Part shown: positions 27,250-39,397 of the stretch, in pieces
Layout: every line of letters starts with the position of its first letter
Numbering within the stretch: position 1 is the first letter of the stretch
Assembly (NCBI GenBank): GCA_001899585.1
Contig: MKWE01000056.1
Location: 281,581-345,580, forward strand
Direction of reading: 5' to 3'
Origin: Rhodospirillales bacterium 70-18
Lineage (GTDB): Bacteria; Pseudomonadota; Alphaproteobacteria; Acetobacterales; Acetobacteraceae
Length of the DNA: 64,000 bases
Made by a program: the position numbers and the translations under genes
The notes under the pieces: generated by a model
Seen by the model: the letters and a program-made list of their open reading frames with translations, nothing else
Told to the model about the DNA's origin: nothing
Databases searched by the model: none

Positions 27250-28191
27250 ATGTTCGCCTACACGATACGCCGCATCATCGCGACCATCCCCGTCATGGCG
27301 ACGGTCGCGCTGTTCGTGTTCAGCCTGCTGTATATTGCGCCCGGCGATCCGGCTGCGATCATCGCCGGCGACCAGGCCACGCCCGCGGACGTGGAGCGCA
27401 TCCGCGCCTCCCTGGGTCTTGACCGCCCGTTCCTGGTCCGCTTCGGGGAATGGGTCTGGCACATCATCCATGGCGACCTCGGCACCTCGATCTTCACCAA
27501 CCTGCCAGTGTGGCACATGATCCAGCAGCGGCTGGAGCCGACCGCCTCGCTGATGGTGCTGACGCTGGCCTTCTCCATCACGCTCGCCATCCCGATGGGG
27601 GTGGTGGCGGCCTGGAAGCACGGCACCTGGATCGACCGCGCCATCATGGTCGTGGCGGTGATGGGCTTCTCGGTGCCGGTGTTCGTGATCGGCTACGTGC
27701 TGGCCTATACCTTCGCGCTGCAGCTCGACTGGTTCCCGGTCCAGGGCTACACGCCGCTGTCGCACGGGTTCGGGCCGTGGCTGTCCAACATGGTGCTGCC
27801 GTCACTGGCGCTGGGGGCGATCTACATCGCGCTGATCGCCCGCATCACCCGGGCCACCATGCTGGAGGTGCTGAGCCAGGACTACGTGCGCACCGCCCGC
27901 GCCAAGGGGCTCGACCAGCGAGCGATCCTGTATGTCCACGCGCTGAAGAACGCGGCGGTGCCGATCGTCACCGTGATCGGCATCGGCTTCGCCGCCCTGA
28001 TCGGCGGTGCGGTGGTGACCGAGAGCGTGTTCGCCATCCCCGGCCTCGGGCGGCTGACGGTGGATGCCATCCTGCGGCGCGACTACCCGGTGATCCAGGG
28101 CGTGGTGCTGCTGTTCAGCTTCTCCTACGTCATCGTCAACCTCCTCGTCGACCTGCTCTACACCCTGTTCGACCCAAGGATTCGTTACTGA
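27250..28191 (+). CDS. ABC transporter permease, DppB-like
   Basis: A 313-residue inner-membrane permease with six helices and the DppB/OppB start MFAYTIRRIIATIPVM. The cytoplasmic coupling EAA-like loop lies around DYVRTARAKGLDQRAILYVH. The C-terminal GGAVVTESVFAIPGLGRL is characteristic. Its stop overlaps the next start by one base (TGATG). It forms the pore with the following permease. Confidence 0.93.
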   Translation: MFAYTIRRIIATIPVMATVALFVFSLLYIAPGDPAAIIAGDQATPADVERIRASLGLDRPFLVRFGEWVWHIIHGDLGTSIFTNLPVWHMIQQRLEPTASLMVLTLAFSITLAIPMGVVAAWKHGTWIDRAIMVVAVMGFSVPVFVIGYVLAYTFALQLDWFPVQGYTPLSHGFGPWLSNMVLPSLALGAIYIALIARITRATMLEVLSQDYVRTARAKGLDQRAILYVHALKNAAVPIVTVIGIGFAALIGGAVVTESVFAIPGLGRLTVDAILRRDYPVIQGVVLLFSFSYVIVNLLVDLLYTLFDPRIRY

Positions 28192-29117
28192 TGAGCACAA
28201 CAACCATTCCCGTCCGGGAGCTGACGGCGGCGGACGTGACCGCGGCGCCGGTGCTGCCGGATGTCCTACCGGCGCGGCGCGAGCGCGGCGCGGTGATGAT
28301 GTTCATCTACCGCCACCCCACCATCGCGGCCGGCGGCTTCCTTGTGGCGCTGATCATCGCCATGGCGATCTTCGCGCCCTGGCTCGGCACCGTCGACCCG
28401 ACGGCCCTGGCGCCGGCCAAGCGCACCCGCCCGCCCTCGGAGCTGTATTGGTTCGGCACCGACATGCTGGGGCGCGACGTGTATTCGCGCGTGCTCTACG
28501 GCTCGCGGGTCTCGCTGATCGTCGGCTTCTCGGTGGCGTTCTTCGCCTCGGCGGTCGGCATGGCGATCGGGCTGATCTCCGGCTTCGTGCGCATCCTGGA
28601 CGCCATCGTGATGCGGATCATGGACGGGCTGATGTCGATCCCGTCGATCCTGCTTGCGATCGCCCTGATGGCGCTGACCCGCGGCAGCGTGGGCAACGTG
28701 ATCCTGGCGATCACCGTGGCCGAGGTGCCCCGCGTCAGCCGCCTGGTCCGCGGCGTGGTGCTGTCGCTGCGCGAACAGCCTTATGTTGAGGCGGCGGTCG
28801 CCTCGGGCACGCGGATGCCGAAGATCATCTGGAAGCACATCGTGCCCAACACGCTGGCGCCGATGATGGTGCAGGCGACCTTCATCTGCGCCTCGGCGAT
28901 GATCACCGAGGCGATCCTGTCCTTCATCGGTGCCGGCACCCCGCCCACCATCCCGTCCTGGGGCAACATCATGGCCGAGGGCCGGGCGCTGTGGCAGGTG
29001 AAGCCCTACATCGTGTTCTTCCCCGCCATCTTCCTCTCGGTCACCGTGCTGGCGGTGAACCTGCTCGGTGACGGCCTGCGTGACGCGCTCGACCCGCGCA
29101 TGGCCAAAAGGATCTGA
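28191..29117 (+). CDS. ABC transporter permease, DppC-like
   Basis: A 308-residue permease of the DppC/OppC branch. A cytoplasmic N-terminus leads to a helix at about 40-60, then the periplasmic loop with [17 protein letters not shown], the family's signature. The coupling loop is [19 protein letters not shown]. It ends with [15 protein letters not shown]. It overlaps the DppB-like gene by one base and is six bases ahead of the first ATPase. Confidence 0.93.
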   Translation: MSTTTIPVRELTAADVTAAPVLPDVLPARRERGAVMMFIYRHPTIAAGGFLVALIIAMAIFAPWLGTVDPTALAPAKRTRPPSELYWFGTDMLGRDVYSRVLYGSRVSLIVGFSVAFFASAVGMAIGLISGFVRILDAIVMRIMDGLMSIPSILLAIALMALTRGSVGNVILAITVAEVPRVSRLVRGVVLSLREQPYVEAAVASGTRMPKIIWKHIVPNTLAPMMVQATFICASAMITEAILSFIGAGTPPTIPSWGNIMAEGRALWQVKPYIVFFPAIFLSVTVLAVNLLGDGLRDALDPRMAKRI

Positions 29118-29122
29118 CGCGC

Positions 29123-30112
29123 ATGGCACTGCTCGAAGTCGAGAACCTGCAGACGCATTTCGGCACGCTGGACGGCGTGGTGCGCGCGGTGGAGGGGCTG
29201 TCCTTCACCATCGATGCAGGCGAGACCGTGGCCATCGTGGGCGAGAGCGGCTGCGGCAAGTCCGTCACCTCGATGTCCATCCTGCGGCTGATCCAGGAGC
29301 CACCGGGCCGGATCGCCGGGCGGATCACCTTCCAGGGCCGCAACCTGCTGGAGTTGCCGGACGCGGAGATGCGCAAGATCCGCGGCAAGGACATCTCCAT
29401 GATCTTCCAGGAGCCGATGACCAGCCTGAACCCGGTGCTGACCGTGGGCCGGCAGATCGGCGAGACGCTGCGGCTGCACGAAGGCCTGTCCGCCAAGGAC
29501 GCCGAGGCCCGCGCGGTCGACATGCTGAACCTGGTAGGCATCCCGGCCGCCGCCCGGCGGGTACGCGAATACCCGCACCAATTGTCCGGCGGCATGCGCC
29601 AGCGCGTCATGATCGCCATGGCGCTGGCCTGCAACCCGCAACTGCTGATCGCCGACGAGCCGACCACGGCGCTGGACGTGACCATCCAGGCCCAGATCCT
29701 CGACCTGATGCGGGATCTCAAAACCCGCGTGGGCGCGGCGATCATGCTGATCACCCACGACCTGGGCGTGGTCGCCGAGATGGCGCAGCGCGTGGTGGTG
29801 ATGTACGCCGGCCGCAAGGTGGAGGAGGGCACGGCCACCGCCATCTTCGGCAACCCGCAGCACCCCTACACCCGCGGCCTGCTCGGCGCGGTGCCGAAGC
29901 TCGGCTCCTCGCTGCACCAGGCCGGCCGCACCAAGCTCACCGAAATCCAGGGCCAGGTGCCCAGCCTACGCAAGCCGATCATCGGCTGCGCCTTCGCCGG
30001 CCGTTGCACGCTGGCCACCGAGGTGTGCCGCCAGGTGGCGCCGGCGGTGGAGGCGAAGTCGCCAGGCCATCTGGTCGCCTGCCACTACGCCGAACGCACG
30101 CTGGCCGCGTGA
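29123..30112 (+). CDS. ABC transporter ATP-binding protein, DppD-like
   Basis: A 329-residue ATPase with Walker A GESGCGKS, the signature LSGGMRQRV, Walker [13 protein letters not shown] and an H-loop in ITHDLGVV. The C-terminal oligopeptide-transporter extension holds cysteines in [15 protein letters not shown], which bind an Fe-S cluster or zinc in related proteins. It energises the Dpp-type transporter. All catalytic motifs are intact. Confidence 0.93.
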   Translation: MALLEVENLQTHFGTLDGVVRAVEGLSFTIDAGETVAIVGESGCGKSVTSMSILRLIQEPPGRIAGRITFQGRNLLELPDAEMRKIRGKDISMIFQEPMTSLNPVLTVGRQIGETLRLHEGLSAKDAEARAVDMLNLVGIPAAARRVREYPHQLSGGMRQRVMIAMALACNPQLLIADEPTTALDVTIQAQILDLMRDLKTRVGAAIMLITHDLGVVAEMAQRVVVMYAGRKVEEGTATAIFGNPQHPYTRGLLGAVPKLGSSLHQAGRTKLTEIQGQVPSLRKPIIGCAFAGRCTLATEVCRQVAPAVEAKSPGHLVACHYAERTLAA

Positions 30113-30125
30113 AGGGGGACATACG

Positions 30126-31136
30126 ATGAAGGCCAAAACCACCCCCCTTCTTGAGGTCAACGCCCTCAAGAAGCACTTCCCCCTGCATGGCGGCCTGCTG
30201 GGCCTGCGCACCGGCAACGTCTACGCGGTGGACGGCGTCAGCTTCACCATCGACCGCGGCGAGACGCTGTCGGTGGTGGGCGAGAGCGGCTGCGGCAAAT
30301 CCACCGTCGGCAAGGCCATCCTGCGCCTCTTCCCGATCACCGACGGCGAGGTGTTCCTCGACGGCGAGCGCATCGACAACCTGCCCGCCGGCCAGCTCCG
30401 CCCGCTGCGCCGGCGCATCCAGGTGGTGTTCCAGGACCCGTTCAGCAGCCTCAACCCGCGCCAGCGCGTCGGCGACATCATCGCCGAGCCGATCGTCAAT
30501 TTCGGCATCGCCAGCGGCTCCGAGCTGGAAGACCGGGTGGCCGGGCTGATGGACAAGGTGCAGCTGCCACGCGACGCCATCCACCGCTTCCCGCACGAGT
30601 TCTCCGGCGGCCAGCGCCAGCGCATCGGCATCGCCCGCGCCCTGGCGCCCGGCGCGGACCTGATCATCTGCGACGAGGCGGTCTCCGCGCTGGACGTGTC
30701 AGTGAAGGCGCAGATCGTCAACCTGCTGTCCGACCTGCAGGACGAACTGGGCTTGGCGCTGCTGTTCATCAGCCACGACCTGGCGATCGTCGAGCATCTG
30801 ACGCACCGTGTGGCGGTGATGTATCTCGGCAAGATCGTCGAGCTGGCCGACCGCGCCGCTCTGTTCGCCACGCCGCACCACCCCTACACCCGCGCGCTGC
30901 TCTCCGCCGTGCCGGTGCCGGACCCCACGGTGCAGCGCCAGCGCATCATCCTGCGCGGCGACGTGCCGAGCCCGATCAACCCGCCCAGCGGCTGCCGCTT
31001 CCACACCCGCTGCCCGTTCGTGTTCGACCGCTGCCGCAGCGAGGAGCCGCTGCTGCGCGACGTCGGGCTGGGCCGCCGCTCGGCCTGCCACCTGGACGTG
31101 GTGCCGGAAACCGCGCCGACGGTGGCGGCGGCCTGA
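30126..31136 (+). CDS. ABC transporter ATP-binding protein, DppF-like
   Basis: A 336-residue partner ATPase. Walker A is GESGCGKST, the signature FSGGQRQRIGIARAL, Walker B LIICDEAVSALD, and the H-loop is in ISHDLAIV. The C-terminal tail with GCRFHTRCPFVFDRC is the family's metal/Fe-S binding extension. It lies 13 bases after the DppD-like gene and completes the transporter. The molybdenum hydroxylase operon follows 119 bases later. Confidence 0.93.
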   Translation: MKAKTTPLLEVNALKKHFPLHGGLLGLRTGNVYAVDGVSFTIDRGETLSVVGESGCGKSTVGKAILRLFPITDGEVFLDGERIDNLPAGQLRPLRRRIQVVFQDPFSSLNPRQRVGDIIAEPIVNFGIASGSELEDRVAGLMDKVQLPRDAIHRFPHEFSGGQRQRIGIARALAPGADLIICDEAVSALDVSVKAQIVNLLSDLQDELGLALLFISHDLAIVEHLTHRVAVMYLGKIVELADRAALFATPHHPYTRALLSAVPVPDPTVQRQRIILRGDVPSPINPPSGCRFHTRCPFVFDRCRSEEPLLRDVGLGRRSACHLDVVPETAPTVAAA

Positions 31137-31255
31137 CAGCTGGGGGGTTTTCGGCGCGCGCCGCTTGACCATATGCGGGCTGGGTGACAACACTCAGCCA
31201 ACGCGCGGCGCCGTGGCGGTGGGTGCGGTTTGAACAGCTTCGAAGGGAGAAAGCG

Positions 31256-31741
<486 letters not shown>

Positions 31742-31850
31742 CCGCCGCCAGACTTATCTCGCTGCCCGTCCAGGAAACACACGCTCAAGAACGGATGGCG
31801 CCGAGGCTCCGCACGGAGCATGGCAAGCCGTCCGCAGCACAGGGGGCTCC

Positions 31851-34229
<2,379 letters not shown>

Positions 34230-34243
34230 GCGAGGAACATGAG

Positions 34244-35035
34244 ATGTACGAGTTCGCCTATCAGAAGCCCTCAAGCCTCGCCGATGCCGCCGCCGTGCTG
34301 GCCGCCGATGCGGATGCCAAGGCGCTGGCCGGCGGCCAGACCTTCATCCCGGTGCTGAAGCAGCGGCTCAACCACCCCACCACGGTGGTGGACCTGGGCA
34401 AGCTGGGCCTTACCGGCATCACGGTGGCCGGCGGCACCGTCACCATCGGGGCGATGACCACCCACGCCGCCGTAGCCGCTTCGGCCGAAGTGAAGGCCGC
34501 CATCCCGGCGCTGGCGGCGCTGGCCGGCGGCATCGGCGACAACCAGGTGCGCAACCGCGGCACCATCGGCGGCAGCCTGGCCAACAACGACCCCTCGGCC
34601 TGCTACCCCTCGGCGGTGCTGGCGCTGGGCGCCACCATCAAGACCAACAAGCGCGAGATCGCGGCGGACGACTACTTCCAGGGCATGTTCACCACCGCGC
34701 TGGAGCCGGGCGAGATCATCACCGCGGTGAGCTTCCCGGCCCCCGGGAAGGCCGCCTACGTGAAGTTCAAGAACCCCGCCTCGCGCTACGCCATGGTCGG
34801 CGTGTTCGTGGCCAAGGGGCCGAAGGGCGTGCGCGTGGCCGTCACCGGCGCCGGCCAGGGCGGCGTGTTCCGCCACACCGCGGCCGAGCAGGCGCTCGCC
34901 GCCAACTGGTCGCCGGCGGCGCTGGAGAATGTCACCATCCCGGCGGACGGCCTGAACAGCGATATCCACGCCAGCGCCGACTACCGCGCCCACCTGATCG
35001 GCGTGGTCACCAGGCGCGCGGTGGCCGCCAGCTAG
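34244..35035 (+). CDS. molybdenum hydroxylase medium subunit, FAD-binding
   Basis: A 263-residue FAD subunit (CoxM-type). The PCMH-type FAD site is seen as ALAGGQTFIPVLKQRL near residue 30 and RNRGTIGGSLANNDPSAC near 100. The family's CO_deh_flav C-terminal part follows. It is 14 bases after the large subunit and is the last gene of the operon. It transfers electrons onward, probably to the quinone pool or an unknown acceptor. Confidence 0.92.
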   Translation: MYEFAYQKPSSLADAAAVLAADADAKALAGGQTFIPVLKQRLNHPTTVVDLGKLGLTGITVAGGTVTIGAMTTHAAVAASAEVKAAIPALAALAGGIGDNQVRNRGTIGGSLANNDPSACYPSAVLALGATIKTNKREIAADDYFQGMFTTALEPGEIITAVSFPAPGKAAYVKFKNPASRYAMVGVFVAKGPKGVRVAVTGAGQGGVFRHTAAEQALAANWSPAALENVTIPADGLNSDIHASADYRAHLIGVVTRRAVAAS

Positions 35036-35122
35036 GCGACCGCGGCATCCGAGTACGCAGGGCAGGGGGCTTCGGTCCCCTGTTCGCGTTTTGAAGGCTG
35101 GTCGCGCTTCAAAGGCTGGCCG

Positions 35123-35971
35123 CTATGCGACCACCGCCTCCGCCTGCATCGCCAGCGCCCCGGTCGCATGCTGCGCCCACAGCGCCACCCGCCCATCGGC
35201 CCCCGGCTGACCGCACACCGCGAAGGGCGTGGTGTCGAATGTCGGCGCCAAGGCACGGAATTTGAACGATTTCAACGTCGCCCCGCTGTTCCGCCGCAGC
35301 AGGTCCAGCAGCAGCGTCGCCAGCAGCGGCCCGTGCACGATCAGGCCCGGATACCCCTCCTCGGTGGTCACATAGCGGCGGTCGTAGTGGATGCGGTGGC
35401 CGTTGAAGGTCAGCGCCGAATAGCGGAACAGCAGCACGTCATCGGGCACGATGTCGCGCCGCCAGGCGGAGTCGGCCGGTGCCTGCAACGGCGCCGGGGC
35501 CGCCTCGCCAGGGGCAGGGGCGTCGCGGTAGACGATGTCGTGCTCCTCGGTCAGCGCCAGCCCGTTGGCGCCGGCGATCTCGTGGCGGACCAGCACGAAG
35601 ATCAGCGGGCCGGTACGGCCCTGCTTCATCGACACGTCCTTGATGGTCGAGGTCCGGGTGATCGCCTCGCCAACACGCAGCGGTTGCAGGAACTCGAACC
35701 GCCCGCCGGCCCACATCCGCCGTGGCAGCGCCACCGGTGGCAGGAAGCCACCGCGCTTCGGGTGACCGTCTGGCCCCAGTTCCGACTGGCGCGCGACCGG
35801 CAGGAAATACAGCCAGTGCCACAGCGGCGCCAGCGCATCGCCCGGCTGCGGCGGCGGGTCGTCGCGGTCCAGCGTGGCCGACAGCGCGGCTACTGGAAAG
35901 GCGGTGGCGGTGTCGTCCAGCACCTCCTGGCGCCCGGTCCAGGACTGGAGATGGGCAATGTCGATCGTCAT
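35123..35971 (-). CDS. MaoC-like hydratase (HTD2/mesaconyl-CoA hydratase type)
   Basis: A 282-residue double hot-dog protein. The C-terminal half has the hydratase-2 signature in FRYSALTFNGHRIHYDRRY, with catalytic Asp/His, followed by LIVHGPLLATLLLDLL. Related enzymes hydrate mesaconyl-C4-CoA or act as acyl-CoA hydratases. It lies two bases downstream of a fumarase-superfamily lyase, so the two probably act in one pathway on branched C4-C5 dicarboxylates. The substrate is inferred from family only. Confidence 0.82.
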   Translation of the reverse strand: MTIDIAHLQSWTGRQEVLDDTATAFPVAALSATLDRDDPPPQPGDALAPLWHWLYFLPVARQSELGPDGHPKRGGFLPPVALPRRMWAGGRFEFLQPLRVGEAITRTSTIKDVSMKQGRTGPLIFVLVRHEIAGANGLALTEEHDIVYRDAPAPGEAAPAPLQAPADSAWRRDIVPDDVLLFRYSALTFNGHRIHYDRRYVTTEEGYPGLIVHGPLLATLLLDLLRRNSGATLKSFKFRALAPTFDTTPFAVCGQPGADGRVALWAQHATGALAMQAEAVVA

Positions 35972-35973
35972 GC

Positions 35974-37320
35974 TCAGATCCCCCTCGCCAGCACGCGGTC
36001 CACCATCTCGCCGGACAGGCCGACATAATTGGCCGGGTCCAGGAAGCCGGCGAGCTGCGCGCGGCCCATATGCGGGCTGATCTCGGGATGGGCGGCCAGC
36101 AGGTCGAGGAAGCTGCCCCGCCCGGCGATCACCTCGCGGCAGATGTCGTAGACCAGGTCGTGCGCCCGCTGCCGGCCGAGCGCCGGGCCCAGGCCCATCA
36201 TCACCGCCTCGGACTGGATCAGCCCCTTGGTCAGGTCCAGGTTGGCGCGCATCCGCACCGGGTCCACCTGCAGCCCGCCCATCAGGAACTTCGCCTGGTT
36301 GAGCGCGCCGGAGGAGAGCAGGAAGATCTCCGGCACCGCGATCCACTCGATCTGCCAGGTGCCGGTGGCGCGCTCATGGTCCTCCACCATCGCCTCCAGC
36401 AGGGCGGCGACGTTCTGCCGCACCATGCTGACGCAGCCCTGGATATAGGCCGACGAGATCGGGTTGCGCTTCTGCGGCATGGTGGAGGACGATCCGCGGC
36501 CCTCGTGGAACGGCTCGAACACCTCCTCCACCTCGGTCTGCATCATCAGCTTCACGTCCATGCTGATCTTGCCCAGCGTGCCGGTGACCAGCCCCAGGAA
36601 GCACCCGACCTCGGCGATGCGGTCGCGCATGGTGTGCCAGGCGATCTCCGGCTGGCCCAGGCCCAGCTCGGCCATCAGCCCCGCCTGCACCCGCAGGCCG
36701 TCGGCGCCCAGGCTGGCCAGCGTACCGGTGGCGCCGCCGAACTCGCCCACCAGCACGCGCGGGCGCAGTTCCGCCAGGCGTTGCAGGTGGCGCTGGAAGC
36801 CGGCCAGCAGCACGGCGCATTTGTAGCCGAAGGTGATTGGGGTGGCCTGCTGCAGGTTGCTGCGCCCGGCCATCGGGGTGTCGCGGTATTTCGCGGCGAG
36901 GCCGGCCAGAGAGCCGGCGATGGCGCGGATATCCGCCTCCACCAGGTCGAGCGCATCGCGGATCGCCAGGATGGTCGCGGTATCGGTGATGTCCTGCGTG
37001 GTCGCGCCCCAGTGGCACCACTCGCCCAGCCCGTCGCGGCAGCGCGCCACGATCTGCTGCACCACCGGCAGCACCGGGTAGCCGATCCGCTCGGTCTGTT
37101 TTTTCAGCAGATCCATGTCGAAATCGCCGGCGGCGCAATGGCGCACGATCTCCTCGGCTGCCTCGGCCGGAATGATGCCGAGCCGCGCCTGCACGCGGGC
37201 GAGCGCCGCCTCGATGTCCAGGTAGTACTGCACGCGGGCTTCGTCGCTGAACACGCGGCGCATCGCCTCGGTGCTGAAAATGTCCCGAAAAACGCGGGAA
37301 TCGGGGGTAGATGCGACCAT
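35974..37320 (-). CDS. class II fumarase/aspartase superfamily lyase
   Basis: A 448-residue lyase of the adenylosuccinate lyase/3-carboxymuconate cycloisomerase group. The superfamily signature GSSSTMPQKRNP, with the catalytic serine, is intact. WCHWGATTQDITDT is the second conserved region. It resembles PcaB-like cycloisomerases and lyases found outside purine synthesis. The neighbouring hydratase and lack of pur genes argue against PurB. The reaction is probably a reversible elimination on a dicarboxylate. The start at ATG 37320 lacks a strong ribosome site. Confidence 0.8.
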   Translation of the reverse strand: MVASTPDSRVFRDIFSTEAMRRVFSDEARVQYYLDIEAALARVQARLGIIPAEAAEEIVRHCAAGDFDMDLLKKQTERIGYPVLPVVQQIVARCRDGLGEWCHWGATTQDITDTATILAIRDALDLVEADIRAIAGSLAGLAAKYRDTPMAGRSNLQQATPITFGYKCAVLLAGFQRHLQRLAELRPRVLVGEFGGATGTLASLGADGLRVQAGLMAELGLGQPEIAWHTMRDRIAEVGCFLGLVTGTLGKISMDVKLMMQTEVEEVFEPFHEGRGSSSTMPQKRNPISSAYIQGCVSMVRQNVAALLEAMVEDHERATGTWQIEWIAVPEIFLLSSGALNQAKFLMGGLQVDPVRMRANLDLTKGLIQSEAVMMGLGPALGRQRAHDLVYDICREVIAGRGSFLDLLAAHPEISPHMGRAQLAGFLDPANYVGLSGEMVDRVLARGI

Positions 37321-37727
37321 TTTCCTGTCCTTTTCGGCGTCGATTGAGGCTGTTTAGGGCCAAGCCAGCCCGGTTGTCGATTGCACCACCCGCGCGCCGC
37401 CCCTTGTTCCGGGGTGCCCGCGACCCAAGGTTGCGTTGCGGCGGATAAGCCACACCCGGCGCCGATCTGGTATGCGCTTGGCCTGGTCGGCGTGTTATGC
37501 TGCACTGCGGTATGGTAAGTGGGAGACATTGCTGTCGTCAGGCAGGCGGCGCCGGTTTGCTGATGGAGCGCTGGGTGCACGGTTTCGTGCGCTTGCGCGG
37601 GGATGACCGACTGTTACACTGACGGGGCAGCGCGGCCGCGCCACGACCGCCTGCCCGGACCCAGATGCCCGCCCAGGCACGCGCCCAGGTGGGTTTGACC
37701 GAGAACAAAGACAAGAAGGATTGTGTC
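37321..37727 (+). other. non-coding gap upstream of hfq
   Basis: About 400 bases between the divergent lyase and hfq, with no convincing gene. It must hold the hfq promoter and probably the lyase promoter. I saw GTTATGCT and TTACACT, which resemble -10 boxes, but no matched -35. An ATG at 37665 opens the hfq frame with 21 extra residues, without family support. Confidence 0.35.
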
Positions 37728-38054
37728 GTGGCCAATGAGAAGTCGCAGAACGTTCAGGACGTGTTCCTGAACCACGTGCGCAAGAACAAGACCCCCGTGA
37801 CCGTGTTCCTGGTCAACGGGGTGAAGCTCCAGGGGATCATCACCTGGTTCGACAACTTTTCTGTCCTGTTGCGCCGGGACGGGCATACCCAGCTGGTCTA
37901 TAAGCACGCCATCAGCACCGTGATGCCGGGCGCGCCGATCCAGCTGTTCGACGGCCCGAAGGTCGAGGGTGCCGCGGCGCCTGTCAGCAGCACGACGCTG
38001 ACCGCCAGCACGCTGACCCTGGGCGCGCGGGAGCCGCAACCTGCCGGGGACTGA
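37728..38054 (+). CDS. hfq: RNA chaperone Hfq
   Basis: A 108-residue Sm-like RNA chaperone starting at GTG 37728, supported by AAGGA seven bases upstream. Residues [20 protein letters not shown] open the Sm fold. Sm1 lies in [13 protein letters not shown] and Sm2 in [10 protein letters not shown] (YKH 58-60), which line the distal and proximal RNA faces. A threonine/alanine-rich C-terminal tail of about 40 residues is likely disordered. It forms a hexamer that pairs small RNAs with messages. hflX follows, as in many proteobacteria. Confidence 0.96.
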   Translation: MANEKSQNVQDVFLNHVRKNKTPVTVFLVNGVKLQGIITWFDNFSVLLRRDGHTQLVYKHAISTVMPGAPIQLFDGPKVEGAAAPVSSTTLTASTLTLGAREPQPAGD

Positions 38055-38160
38055 GGCGGACAGGCCGCCGGTCGCCGCGCAGCCGAGTTCCGCCACCGCC
38101 GCGCCGACACGCGCGGCGGTCATCCTGCCGTGGGAAAAACCTGAGCGCACCGGCGGCCAG

Positions 38161-39384
38161 GTGGACATTTCGCGCGCCTCCGAGGCGCGGCTGGCCGAAG
38201 CGGTCGGGCTGACCGCCTCGATCGGCCTGGTGATCGTCCATACCGCCATCCTGCCGCTGCGCGCCCGCCGCCCCGCCACCCTGATGGGCAGCGGCCAGAT
38301 CGAGGCGCAGGGGTTGGCGCTGAAAGAGGCCGGGGTCGAGGTCGTGGTGATCGACGCCCAGCTCTCCCCGGTGCAGCAGCGCAACCTGGAAAAGGCCTGG
38401 GCCTGCAAGGTCATCGACCGCACCGGCCTGATCCTGGACATTTTTGGTGAGCGCGCGGCCACCCGTGAGGGCTCATTGCAGGTGGAACTGGCCCATCTGG
38501 AGTACCAGCGCTCCCGCCTGGTCCGCTCCTGGACGCATCTGGAGCGCCAGCGCGGCGGCTTCGGCTTCCTCGGCGGCCCTGGCGAGACCCAGATCGAGGC
38601 CGACCGGCGGCTGATCGGCGACCGGATCGTGCGCCTGAAGCGCGAACTGGAGCAGGTTCGCCGCACCCGTGGGCTGCACCGCACCGCGCGGCGGCGGGTG
38701 CCGTTTCCGGTGGTCGCCCTGGTCGGCTACACCAACGCCGGCAAGTCCACCCTGTTCAACACGCTGACCGGCGCGGCCGTGATGGCCAAGGACCAGTTGT
38801 TCGCCACCCTCGACCCCACCATGCGCGGCCTGCGCCTGCCCTCCGGCCGGCAGGTGATCCTGTCGGACACCGTGGGCTTCATCAGCGAGCTGCCCACCGA
38901 ACTGGTCGCCGCCTTCCGCGCCACGCTGGAGGAGGTGGCCGAGGCGGATGTGATCCTGCATATCCGCGACGCCGCCCACCCCGACACCGCCAGCCAGCGC
39001 AGCGACGTGGTCGAGGTGCTGGAGGGCATGGTCGCCGCCGGCCAGCTCGACGCCGACTGGCAGCGCCGCAGCATCGAGGTGCTGAACAAGGCCGACCTGC
39101 TGGGCGGCGTCGGCGAGATCCCGACACGGCCGGGCACCATCGCCGTCTCGGCGATCACCGGCGAGGGGCTGGAGGCGCTGAAGCACGCCATCGACACCCG
39201 CATCGCCGAGGGCATGCAACTGGCCGAATACACTCTGGCGCCGTCCGACGGGCAGCGCCTGGCGTGGCTCTACCAGCATGGCGAGGTGGTCAGCCGCGAC
39301 GATGGCGAGGACGCGATCCGCGTCACCGTCCGCCTGCTGCCGGCCGACCGCGCCCGCTTCGACCGCGACCCGTCCCCTCCCTGA
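38161..39384 (+). CDS. hflX: GTPase HflX
   Basis: A GTPase of 407 residues as annotated, which binds the 50S subunit and splits stalled ribosomes. The N-terminal domain contains GSGQIEAQ and GGPGETQIEADRR. The G domain has G1 GYTNAGKST (189-197), DTVGF and NKAD. GTG 38161 is the first conventional start, but the frame is open back to 38017 and encodes family-like residues just upstream (TRAAVILPWEKPE). The true start may be a CTG at 38041 inside the hfq end, or elsewhere. Confidence 0.92.
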   Translation: MDISRASEARLAEAVGLTASIGLVIVHTAILPLRARRPATLMGSGQIEAQGLALKEAGVEVVVIDAQLSPVQQRNLEKAWACKVIDRTGLILDIFGERAATREGSLQVELAHLEYQRSRLVRSWTHLERQRGGFGFLGGPGETQIEADRRLIGDRIVRLKRELEQVRRTRGLHRTARRRVPFPVVALVGYTNAGKSTLFNTLTGAAVMAKDQLFATLDPTMRGLRLPSGRQVILSDTVGFISELPTELVAAFRATLEEVAEADVILHIRDAAHPDTASQRSDVVEVLEGMVAAGQLDADWQRRSIEVLNKADLLGGVGEIPTRPGTIAVSAITGEGLEALKHAIDTRIAEGMQLAEYTLAPSDGQRLAWLYQHGEVVSRDDGEDAIRVTVRLLPADRARFDRDPSPP

Positions 39385-39397
39385 ACCGGGCCTCCGC

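Noticed and set aside
35974-37320. purB adenylosuccinate lyase
   Set aside because: Context has no purine genes and the sequence is closer in style to cycloisomerase-type lyases; name kept general.
36227-37347. frames opposite the fumarase-superfamily lyase
   Set aside because: Shadow frames lacking ribosome sites and domain motifs.
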